Source: Planctomycetaceae bacterium
GTDB taxonomy: Bacteria; Planctomycetota; Planctomycetia; Planctomycetales; Planctomycetaceae
Direction of reading: 5' to 3'
DNA length: 64,000 nt
Assembly (NCBI GenBank): GCA_002722955.1
Contig: PBMZ01000080.1
Location: 1 to 64,000 of the forward strand
Below are positions 17,662 to 26,582 of this stretch, piece by piece. Position numbers and translations under genes: made by a program. The notes under the pieces are model-generated. The model did no database searches. It was not told where the DNA came from and saw only the letters and a list, made by a program, of their open reading frames with translations. Each line of letters opens with the position of its first letter. The first letter of the stretch is position 1.

Positions 17662-18807
17662 TCACACGCAAAGCTCATCACTCGGAGAGTGATGGTTACT
17701 TTTCAATCGATCAGATTTGCTGGCTTGCTTGGTTTGGCTGGCGGCTTTGGATCGGGATCGGGCGGACGTGGTGGACCAAGCTCGATGCCTCCGGCGGAAA
17801 ACGAACCGTTCACTTTGGTTTGCATGCAAGTTCTCGTTGCAATACTCGTCGACCGAGCTAATCAAGTCTTCTTCGCTCTTTTGCAATGCCGACGTTGGAA
17901 TCTTCACCAGCATGCTCATGATCAAGGCCAGCAACGTTGTATCGAACGCCGTTCCCAGGCCATCGAAAACTTCATTCAAGGCACCCTTCATGGAAGTCAT
18001 GTCATTGGCATTTCCAAGACTGCTAGCCAACCCTCCAACCGCCGCACTAACACCCATGACCGTTCCGATGAATCCCAAAATCGGAAGCGCCCAAATAAAC
18101 ACCTTCAAGATGGCGTAACTACCGAAGACATTGTTGGCATCGATGGCCGATTGTGACTCCATCATCGTCACGGTTTCAGCCGCACTCTTTCGAACACGAA
18201 AATGCTCGATCCCGCGCAGAACTCGGTTGATCAGAAAACTTTCTGATGCCGCTGCGGGTAGGCTATTGATGTGACCAACAAATCGATCCAGCGATCCGAT
18301 TGTGATTTCTTCGGCAACTTCCGTTGGCAAAACATGAAGCAGCATGGATTCCTTTTGCTGCTTCATGCTGAGCCACTTCAAGATCAAGATTCCCACCGAC
18401 CAGAACATCAAAAAAGTCGTGGCAAATGGGATCGAGACTCGGTCCCAGAAAAGCTGCCCGAACATATTTCCTCGCAGAGGAAGCATGGCCATCAACCAAA
18501 CGATCGTCATCGCGAATCCGATTCCGCAACTCGCCATCAAACTGACATCGCTGCTGGCGGAATCACCGCTGCCGGCACGAAACCAGCTCTTCTTTCGACG
18601 TCGACGTGGCGGAGCGGGCTGTGAAGCCGAACCGCTTGTATTGACAACAATATTGGGAACCGACGTTTCTGCTGGTGCCGTGACGGCATCCGGTATCTTG
18701 ACCGCCTTTTGACAATACGGACACTTGCGAGTCTGCCCCGCCAATTCTGCAGAAATCTTCAGCGGCTTACTGCAATGAGGGCATGCGATCTTTGAAAACT
18801 CAGCCAT
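17662..18807 (-). CDS. Zinc-ribbon MotA/TolQ/ExbB-like proton channel protein
   Basis: 381 residues. An N-terminal zinc ribbon (CPHC near residue 9, CPYC near residue 33) and a Pro/Ser-rich linker precede the first membrane segments (about 95-115 and 130-150). The conserved channel region follows: LPILGFIGTVMGV, then the amphipathic stretch with AFDTTLLALIMSMLVKIP. That region is diagnostic for the MotA/TolQ/ExbB family, which couples ion flux to envelope work. No ExbD/TolR partner is adjacent. The last residues (NHHSPSDEL) are encoded by the hairpin repeat at 17674-17695, so the C-terminus was extended or replaced by repeat insertion. Confidence 0.85.
   Translation of the reverse strand: MAEFSKIACPHCSKPLKISAELAGQTRKCPYCQKAVKIPDAVTAPAETSVPNIVVNTSGSASQPAPPRRRRKKSWFRAGSGDSASSDVSLMASCGIGFAMTIVWLMAMLPLRGNMFGQLFWDRVSIPFATTFLMFWSVGILILKWLSMKQQKESMLLHVLPTEVAEEITIGSLDRFVGHINSLPAAASESFLINRVLRGIEHFRVRKSAAETVTMMESQSAIDANNVFGSYAILKVFIWALPILGFIGTVMGVSAAVGGLASSLGNANDMTSMKGALNEVFDGLGTAFDTTLLALIMSMLVKIPTSALQKSEEDLISSVDEYCNENLHANQSERFVFRRRHRAWSTTSARSRSKAASQTKQASKSDRLKSNHHSPSDELCV
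17674..17695. repeat. Hairpin repeat, copy 2 (inside 3' end of MotA-like gene)
   Basis: CTCATCACTCGGAGAGTGATGG is the perfect reverse complement of 17558-17579. It lies within the last coding part of the convergent channel gene and adds a short polar tail to that protein. Confidence 0.85.
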
Positions 18808-19147
18808 GAGTGATCAAGCGTGGTAAAAGGATCTTGCGAAGTGCAAAGAGAACGCGAGTGGAGGGCTCGCAAGCAAACAGCCACGGTTTGTTTGTTCTGG
18901 GCGCCTTGGTGGAACAAACACGCGGAGCGTGCGCAGCGGATGGTCGTCGTTTAGCCCGATAGAAGTTCGACGAACGGAAGTGAAGCATCCAGCATGAGCT
19001 GGACTTCTGATTCTGTCAAGCAACACGAGTACACGCATTCTGAACCTCGATCGAGCGGTCGTGTCTTAACGACCGTGTGCATTGCACGGGTGCGGTGTCA
19101 AAGATCGCTCAGATGTTCTTTTCCTTGTTTTGTTGTAGACTCTGCGA
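18808..19147. other. Intergenic region between divergent genes
   Basis: About 340 bp upstream of both the MotA-like gene and the MFS gene. It contains short imperfect palindromes (for example the GGTTTGTTTGTTC...GGAACAAACAC pair near 18893-18923) but no recognised gene. Confidence 0.5.
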
Positions 19148-20347
19148 ATGTCCAAGAGCCAACTGATTCTTCTGTTGCCACTGCTATCTCTCGCACTTTT
19201 GCATACTGTTGTCGACACATGCGCACTGTTGGTTAGCCCGCTGTGGACTCAGTTTGAGTCGACGTTTCAACTGACTGGTTCCAGTCTGTCGATGATCTTC
19301 ATCGTTCAATCGATGCCAACATCCATCAGCCAAGTCGTGTTTGGTTACTTGCGAGACCGAAAGGCGTCGACGTACTTGGTTTGGTTGGGGCCGCTGTTCA
19401 CCGTCTTGTGCTTGACGACGATCGGGATCGCCGACGACCTGTTTTTGCTTTGTGCATTGTTAGTCATTGGAGGCATCGGCGTCGGAGCCTTTCATCCTGA
19501 CGCAGCCGTCGTTGCTGGCGGAATGTTGGAAGGAAATCGGACACGCGGTCTTTCCGTTTTCATGTTCGGCGGCTCACTCGGTCTGGCGATCGGGCCGGCA
19601 ATTAGCGGTTTCGTCACCAGTCAATGGGGGCTGCTTGGACTTGCTGCCCTTGCCCCAATTCTGCTGTTGGTCATTCCCGTCCTCTGGTGGCAGATTAAAC
19701 GTGGCCTCTCACTCGAGCCAACAACAGACGAACCAACGAAAAAGTCACTCGGCGAAATGATGGAGGGACGTGTTGGGCTGGCGGTGATGTTGCTTTTAAT
19801 CTGCTCGGCACGTCTCGTCCCAAACATGGCCATGGACAAGGTGATTGCCTTCACGCTGGATCGGCATGGCGCGGATCAAATGATGACCGGACTGTTGCAA
19901 TCCGTGTTCTTAACATCCGCCAGCGTCGGCATGTTCTTGATGGCGATGAAGTTTCGATCTGGCTGGGAAAAGCGATTCATGGTGGGATGCCCGCTGCTTG
20001 GTATTCCGTTGATCTGCGTTCTTGGCTGGAAAGATTGCCCACTCTGGCTCTTCATTGGCACGCTGATTCCAACAGGTATGGTCTTGTGGGGCACTGCACC
20101 CGCGATGGTGTCGTATGCTCAACAGCTTTTCCCTAAAGGAGCCGGACTGGCATCGGCACTGACGATGGGAATGGCCTGGGGCATTGGCGGCTTGATCCAA
20201 GCTCCGATCACCGCGTACTTTCGAAGTATCGACGAGCCGCAAGCGGCGTTCTTTGCTTATACACCGTGTTTGGCATTGGCCGCGTTGGGAGCGTGGTGCT
20301 TGCCATTTCGCTCGGCCGACGAACAACAACCCGCCGAGACAACCTGA
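19148..20347 (+). CDS. MFS transporter, fosmidomycin-resistance (Fsr)-like
   Basis: 399 residues, mostly hydrophobic, with about 12 predicted membrane helices. YLRDRK (about 67-72) matches the MFS loop 2-3 motif, and GIGVGAFHPDAA resembles the AFHP signature of the Fsr-type branch. Such transporters export small molecules using the proton gradient; the substrate cannot be inferred. It ends 77 bp before pyrE, on the same strand, but the AAGGAG before pyrE suggests independent translation. Confidence 0.85.
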   Translation: MSKSQLILLLPLLSLALLHTVVDTCALLVSPLWTQFESTFQLTGSSLSMIFIVQSMPTSISQVVFGYLRDRKASTYLVWLGPLFTVLCLTTIGIADDLFLLCALLVIGGIGVGAFHPDAAVVAGGMLEGNRTRGLSVFMFGGSLGLAIGPAISGFVTSQWGLLGLAALAPILLLVIPVLWWQIKRGLSLEPTTDEPTKKSLGEMMEGRVGLAVMLLLICSARLVPNMAMDKVIAFTLDRHGADQMMTGLLQSVFLTSASVGMFLMAMKFRSGWEKRFMVGCPLLGIPLICVLGWKDCPLWLFIGTLIPTGMVLWGTAPAMVSYAQQLFPKGAGLASALTMGMAWGIGGLIQAPITAYFRSIDEPQAAFFAYTPCLALAALGAWCLPFRSADEQQPAETT

Positions 20348-20424
20348 CACGGGCCTTGTTGGTTTTTGTTCGTTCCAGCGAGTAGAATGTCGATGTCAGT
20401 GGAAAATCTTGTAAGGAGAAAACA

Positions 20425-20994
20425 ATGTTTGATCGCGATCGATTGATCGAGCTGTTTCATGAACGCGCCTTGAAGTTCGGAGACTTCACGCTCGCTTCTG
20501 GCAAAAAGTCGACGTACTACTTAGACGGCAAGCAAAACACGTTGCACGCCGAAGGGCTCAGTTTGATTTCCGAGGGTCTGCTTGACCTGTTGGAAGATAC
20601 CGAATTCGATGCAATCGGCGGCATGTCGATCGGCGCCGATCCAATCATTGGCGGAATCCTGACAGTCGCCGGCAGCCGCGGCGTCACGATCGACGGATTC
20701 TTGGTCCGCAAGGAGCCGAAAGGTCACGGAACACAACGATACATCGAAGGCCCCGTCCAACCCGGAATGCGGGTCGTCGTCATCGATGACGTGGTAACAA
20801 CCGGTGGAAGTTCACTTCTGGCCGTCGATCGGATCGAGGAATTCGGTTGCCAAGTTGTGCAAGTCGTCGGCATCGTTGATCGCATGGAAGGCGGTGCCGA
20901 GAACTTCGCTGCCCGCGAGATTCCTTTCCAATCGCTGTTAACGATCGAGGACTTCGGGATCGCCCCGCCTCAGAGTGATTTGCAAACGGCCTAG
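20425..20994 (+). CDS. pyrE: Orotate phosphoribosyltransferase
   Basis: 189 residues with a strong AAGGAG site 6 nt before the ATG. The PRPP-binding loop VVIDDVVTTGGSSL and the N-terminal FTLASGKKSTYYLDGK are the conserved PyrE motifs. It converts orotate and PRPP to OMP in pyrimidine synthesis. The next gene, a TPR membrane protein, starts 15 bp later and is probably co-transcribed. Confidence 0.96.
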   Translation: MFDRDRLIELFHERALKFGDFTLASGKKSTYYLDGKQNTLHAEGLSLISEGLLDLLEDTEFDAIGGMSIGADPIIGGILTVAGSRGVTIDGFLVRKEPKGHGTQRYIEGPVQPGMRVVVIDDVVTTGGSSLLAVDRIEEFGCQVVQVVGIVDRMEGGAENFAAREIPFQSLLTIEDFGIAPPQSDLQTA

Positions 20995-21009
20995 CAAACA
21001 GTCGCGGCT

Positions 21010-21771
21010 ATGTTTGATTGGTTGTATCAAAGTCAGGTTGGCTGGGTTTCACTGATTTATTTCGTGTTTTGGGTCTGGATGTTGGTGTCTTGCCTGCGTT
21101 CGGACCCAGAACGAAATATCTGGGCCTTGATTCTGATCTTTATGGCTTGCCCCGGCGCGGTGATTTACTTCTTGGTGCGTTGGCTGCCATCGCGAGACCT
21201 GGAAGGCCCGTCGTTCCTTAAGCGGGTCACTCGCCACGGCGAGCTAAAACAGTTGGAGACAGCGGCACATCAAATCGGAAACGCCTACCAATACGTTCAA
21301 TGGGGCGAGAAGCTAATCGAACTCGGCCTGTACGCAGACGCGGGCAATGCCTTTCGCAAAGCATTAGAGATGGAGTCCGATAACCTGCAAGCGTTGTGGG
21401 GAGCCGCCGTATCCGAACTAAAGGCCAAGGAATGGGACGCAGCGAGACCCCGCCTTGAGGCCATCTTAGAACAATCGCCCGAGTACAAATTCGGCGACGT
21501 CTCGTTTGCTTACTGCCATCTACTCTACGAAACCGGCGAGAAAGACGCTGCTCGCGAGAAGCTCGAAAGCCACATTCGCCGCTGGCGAACGCCGCAATCC
21601 CAGTTCTTGCTAGCAACAATTCTTGAAGAAGCCGGCGAAACAGAAGCCGCACGCAAGCGGCTTCAAGACATGCTGATGGACATCAATAGCAGCCCCAGAG
21701 CCATCGCCCGTAAGCAAGGCCATTGGAAAGGCAAGGCACGCACAATGTTGCGCCGGCTGAAGCGAAAGTAG
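21010..21771 (+). CDS. TPR-repeat protein with N-terminal membrane segments
   Basis: 253 residues. Two hydrophobic helices (about 10-30 and 35-57) resemble the PLDc_N type membrane anchor (FWVWMLVSCLRSDPERNIWALILIFM). About four TPR-like helical pairs follow (LGLYADAGNAFRKALEME...). TPRs mediate protein contacts, so this is likely a membrane-tethered scaffold facing the cytoplasm. Located 15 bp after pyrE and convergent with the zinc-ribbon gene (11-bp gap). Confidence 0.8.
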   Translation: MFDWLYQSQVGWVSLIYFVFWVWMLVSCLRSDPERNIWALILIFMACPGAVIYFLVRWLPSRDLEGPSFLKRVTRHGELKQLETAAHQIGNAYQYVQWGEKLIELGLYADAGNAFRKALEMESDNLQALWGAAVSELKAKEWDAARPRLEAILEQSPEYKFGDVSFAYCHLLYETGEKDAAREKLESHIRRWRTPQSQFLLATILEEAGETEAARKRLQDMLMDINSSPRAIARKQGHWKGKARTMLRRLKRK

Positions 21772-21782
21772 AAGCCCACCTG

Positions 21783-22367
21783 TCATCGGAAGGCCTCCTT
21801 GACATCTGCGTTGTTCAGCACAACAAGCGACCAGATACCGAACGGTATGGCCAGCACCACGCATGGCCCACAGCAGGGTATGCAAGCAATGATGCCACCG
21901 GTCAGGGCCATTCCGAAACTCTTGACCTTGTGCATGTTGTAAGCGCCCATGATCACCAGCGTGTCAAACACCAAACCGATGATGCCACCAATCACGCCGC
22001 CGATCATTTGAAATTGTTCTTGTTGGGCAGGGTTTATCCCCGGTTGCTGCATCGGGAATGGGTTGAATGGCTCGCCCATCAATGCCATCACGATGCCAGC
22101 ACCGTGGTTGATGACCGACATGCCAGCGATGATGTAAAGAAAGATGGCCGGCAACAGCAGCCTTGATGCAGCTTCCTCGCGGCTTGATCCGGCACTTCGT
22201 CTTTTCTTTGGAGTCGCGGAAGCGTAATCGCCACCCCACTCGTCACCATCGCCATCAGGAACGGCGATTAGTTCGCCACAGCTTCGGCAGTTGAATTCAG
22301 CACCGGCTCGCTCGTCTCGAACGCGGTACTCCTCGCCACACATTTCGCATGCAAATTCGATTGGCAT
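21783..22367 (-). CDS. Zinc-ribbon membrane protein of unknown function
   Basis: 194 residues. The N-terminal zinc ribbon is CEMCG (about 8-12) and CRSCG (about 28-32), followed by an acidic linker with DGDGDEW, and three to four hydrophobic segments (about 70-90, 115-140, 145-165, 165-185) with IPCCGPCVVLAIPFGIWSL near the end. This is the planctomycete-common ribbon-plus-membrane design with no assigned role. Confidence 0.75.
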   Translation of the reverse strand: MPIEFACEMCGEEYRVRDERAGAEFNCRSCGELIAVPDGDGDEWGGDYASATPKKRRSAGSSREEAASRLLLPAIFLYIIAGMSVINHGAGIVMALMGEPFNPFPMQQPGINPAQQEQFQMIGGVIGGIIGLVFDTLVIMGAYNMHKVKSFGMALTGGIIACIPCCGPCVVLAIPFGIWSLVVLNNADVKEAFR

Positions 22368-22450
22368 TGTTGCTGGCCTCGCAGAAGTTTGTCATTGTTG
22401 ATCGCGGATTCTAACAAGACGACGGCGATTTTAGAAACGACGAGCTGTTT

Positions 22451-22551
22451 ATAGTAACCCGACGCGTGAGCGAGCGACGCTCACACGTGTTGGCAGTCGT
22501 ATCATCGACGAAGACGTGTGAGCGCCCCTCGCTCACGCGTCGGGTCACTAT
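22451..22551. repeat. TRRVSEG-type inverted repeat
   Basis: Arms 22451-22488 and 22514-22551 (38 bp each) are reverse complements with three mismatches; the core is ACCCGACGCGTGAGCGAG. Read on the minus strand, the arms translate as VTRRVSEG and LTRRV, a tail often seen on spurious or repeat-extended planctomycete ORFs. It lies just upstream of the AKR fusion gene. Confidence 0.85.
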
Positions 22552-22576
22552 CTCCTGCCCAAATTGACAAGAATCC

Positions 22577-24478
22577 ATGAGCACATCCAAGCCAATGTTT
22601 GAAAGCAACTCGATTCCAATCGGGCTCGGTCTACTCAGGCTCACCACCGAAGGACGTCCTGACGATATCGATGGCCTTGCCGTGATTCACTTTGCTTTGA
22701 ATCAAGGGATCCGCATTCTGGATACAGCGGACGTCTATTGTTTGGGTGAGCAGGATTTGCACTACGGAGAACATCTGGCAAGACAAGCCGTCGCGTCTTG
22801 GAAGGGACCCAGTGAAGAAGTTCACATCCTGACTAAAGTCGGCCTTTCACGACCTGGCGGCCATTGGATTCCCGATGGTCGACCTGAACACATTCGTCAA
22901 TCAGTGGACGAAAGTCTGAAGGCTCTGGATAGGGAACGCCTCTTCTTGTTGCAACTGCATTCACGTGATCCGAAAGTTCCATTTGACGAGACGTTATCGG
23001 TACTCGCCGAATTGCAATCCGAGGGCAAGGTCGTACACCTAGGCCTCTGCAACGTATCGATCGGCGAAGTCAAACAGGCTCAACAGCACTTCGAAGTGGC
23101 CTCTGTCCAAAACGAACTGAGCTTGCTGAATCGCAAGAGTGCCGCTGATGGTGTTCTGCAACTGACACGAGACATGGGAATTCCATTCCTCGCCCATAGG
23201 CCATTGGGTGGATATGCAAAGACCAGCCGCTTGGCCCAAGACGCAATCTTGCAACCATTGGCCCAACGTCATACCGGCACGCCACATCAAGTCGCGTTGG
23301 CGGCAGTACGCGACGCGTCTTTGAATGTCGTGCCACTTATCGGCGCAACGAAAATGGCAAACGTGCGGTCTTCAATCGAGTCGCTCCGAATCGCTCTGGA
23401 TGTGAGCGATCAGATGGCTTTATCGATGAAGTACTCGTTCGAACCGTCTGTATCAGCCCAAGCCGCGTTGATGCCGGCGCAATTACCCGATGGTGTCAAC
23501 CAGTTGCAATCCAATCAAGGGCCCAGTAGCGAACCCGAGGTCGTGTTGCTGATGGGCATCCAAGGCGCCGGCAAGTCACGGCTTGTGCAAACTTATCTTG
23601 AGCACGGTTACGCTCGGCTGAACCGAGACGAGTTGGGCGGAAAGCTGGATGACCTCGTTCCGCGGTTGCAGCAACACTTGGCAAACGGGCAGACACGTGT
23701 GGTTCTGGACAACACCTATCCCACACGACTCTCACGAGCACCAGTGATCGCAGCCGCACACGCATATGGCATCCCTGTTCGCTGTCGGCATTTGCAAACG
23801 CCGATGATCGAAGCCCAAAAGAATATCGTGCTTCGGATGCTCGAACGCTACGGAATGCCGCTGGGGCCTGACGAAATGAAGATGTTTCGCAAGATGGATC
23901 CCAACTTGCCACCGCCGCAGGCATTAGCAAAGTGGGTGGGAAGCTATGAACCGCCGAGCGTTGACGAGGGCTATTCGGCCGTGGACGAGATTCCATTTCA
24001 GCGCGACATCAATCCGCAGCATACTCAAAAGGGTTTACTGTTGGATGTCGATGGAACCATTCGAACGACCCACAGTGGAGAGCCCTACCCTCGGCATCCT
24101 GATGACATCGATATCATGCCGAATCGTATCGAGACATTGCAACAATGGCTGGATGACGGCTATCAACTCTTTTTCGTTTCCAACCAAGCCGGAATTGCCG
24201 GCGGGCAAGTCGGCCACGATGCCGTGCAAGCATGCTTGCTGTGCACTGCTGAATTGTTGGGCTTACCAATTACGGAAACTGTCTATTGTCCTCATCCACA
24301 TCGTCCGGTGAGCTGCTTTTGCCGAAAGCCAATGCCAGGTTGGGGCGTGTATCTAATCCAACGACATCAATTGTCGCTCGAACATCTAACCATGGTCGGC
24401 GACCGAGACTCCGACACTCTATTCGCCGAAAGAATCGGGGCAAGATATTACGATGCCGAGGAATTCTTCTCTGGTTAG
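22577..24478 (+). CDS. Aldo/keto reductase - P-loop kinase - HAD-IIIA phosphatase fusion
   Basis: 633 residues in three domains. Residues 10-290: aldo/keto reductase with the full tetrad D49, Y54, K87, H128. About 318-460: P-loop kinase of the polynucleotide-kinase/zeta-toxin-like group, Walker A GIQGAGKS (327-334), followed by RLNRDELGG and LDNTYPTR. About 484-633: HAD-IIIA phosphatase, nucleophile motif DVDGT (490-494), FVSNQAG, and a zinc-loop CPHPH...CFCRKP as in GmhB/histidinol-phosphatases, then GDRDSD. The kinase-phosphatase order recalls T4 Pnkp (5'-kinase, 3'-phosphatase); fusion to an AKR is unusual. All active-site residues look intact, so all three activities may be functional. 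Nucleic-acid end repair with a redox step is inference only. Confidence 0.85.
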   Translation: MSTSKPMFESNSIPIGLGLLRLTTEGRPDDIDGLAVIHFALNQGIRILDTADVYCLGEQDLHYGEHLARQAVASWKGPSEEVHILTKVGLSRPGGHWIPDGRPEHIRQSVDESLKALDRERLFLLQLHSRDPKVPFDETLSVLAELQSEGKVVHLGLCNVSIGEVKQAQQHFEVASVQNELSLLNRKSAADGVLQLTRDMGIPFLAHRPLGGYAKTSRLAQDAILQPLAQRHTGTPHQVALAAVRDASLNVVPLIGATKMANVRSSIESLRIALDVSDQMALSMKYSFEPSVSAQAALMPAQLPDGVNQLQSNQGPSSEPEVVLLMGIQGAGKSRLVQTYLEHGYARLNRDELGGKLDDLVPRLQQHLANGQTRVVLDNTYPTRLSRAPVIAAAHAYGIPVRCRHLQTPMIEAQKNIVLRMLERYGMPLGPDEMKMFRKMDPNLPPPQALAKWVGSYEPPSVDEGYSAVDEIPFQRDINPQHTQKGLLLDVDGTIRTTHSGEPYPRHPDDIDIMPNRIETLQQWLDDGYQLFFVSNQAGIAGGQVGHDAVQACLLCTAELLGLPITETVYCPHPHRPVSCFCRKPMPGWGVYLIQRHQLSLEHLTMVGDRDSDTLFAERIGARYYDAEEFFSG

Positions 24479-24501
24479 TGAAAGCTGTAGCCTCAAAGAG
24501 G

Positions 24502-25026
24502 CTATTCGAGATCAGCAAACGCACTGCAGTATTTGACCAATCCATTGCAATCAAACAGTCCACCAGGCGTTAACTCTTGCGCCATAAAGGCATCGTCGCC
24601 GCCGTATTCATTCTCGAACCCGCAATCGGACGCGACTTGAAAACCGAAACGAGGATAGTATTCCGGATGCCCCAGAACGACGACGAAGTCGACGTTCAAT
24701 TCGCGACAACGGTCCAAACCATACTGAATCAACTGGCTCCCAACACCCTGCCTTTGGTGTTCCGGTGAAACAGCCATCGGAGCAAGACCAACGCCGCTCA
24801 GGGACTTGGGATTGGTGGCGACTGTCACAGGGCTAAAGGCAATGTGTCCAATGACTTGCTGCTGTGCGTCTTCTGCAACGGCGGAAATCAGCAGTTCGCC
24901 GCGCTCTCGCATTGTGTCGACCAAGTGCGCCTCGGCTTCGTTTTGAAACGCTTCGGTGATGAGTCGATAAATGGCATCAGTGTCGGCCGGCTGTTCGATC
25001 CGGAGACGGCAGCGTTCAATCGTCAA
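24502..25026 (-). CDS. GNAT family N-acetyltransferase
   Basis: About 174 residues from a TTG at 25026, preceded by GAGG at a suitable distance. A start further upstream (25101) would overlap the preceding gene by more than 60 bp. The acetyl-CoA loop is EHQRQGVGSQLI. GHPEYYPRFGF is typical of the YhbS-like GNAT branch. The acceptor is unknown. The gene directly follows the DUF1501 gene but is probably functionally unrelated. Confidence 0.85.
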   Translation of the reverse strand: MTIERCRLRIEQPADTDAIYRLITEAFQNEAEAHLVDTMRERGELLISAVAEDAQQQVIGHIAFSPVTVATNPKSLSGVGLAPMAVSPEHQRQGVGSQLIQYGLDRCRELNVDFVVVLGHPEYYPRFGFQVASDCGFENEYGGDDAFMAQELTPGGLFDCNGLVKYCSAFADLE

Positions 25027-25036
25027 AGCGTTGCCT

Positions 25037-26512
<1,476 letters not shown>

Positions 26513-26582
26513 GTTAATTCCTCGGAAGAGGTATTCTGTGTTCTTGAAATCTGAAATCTGAAATCTGAGATTTGGATCAATC

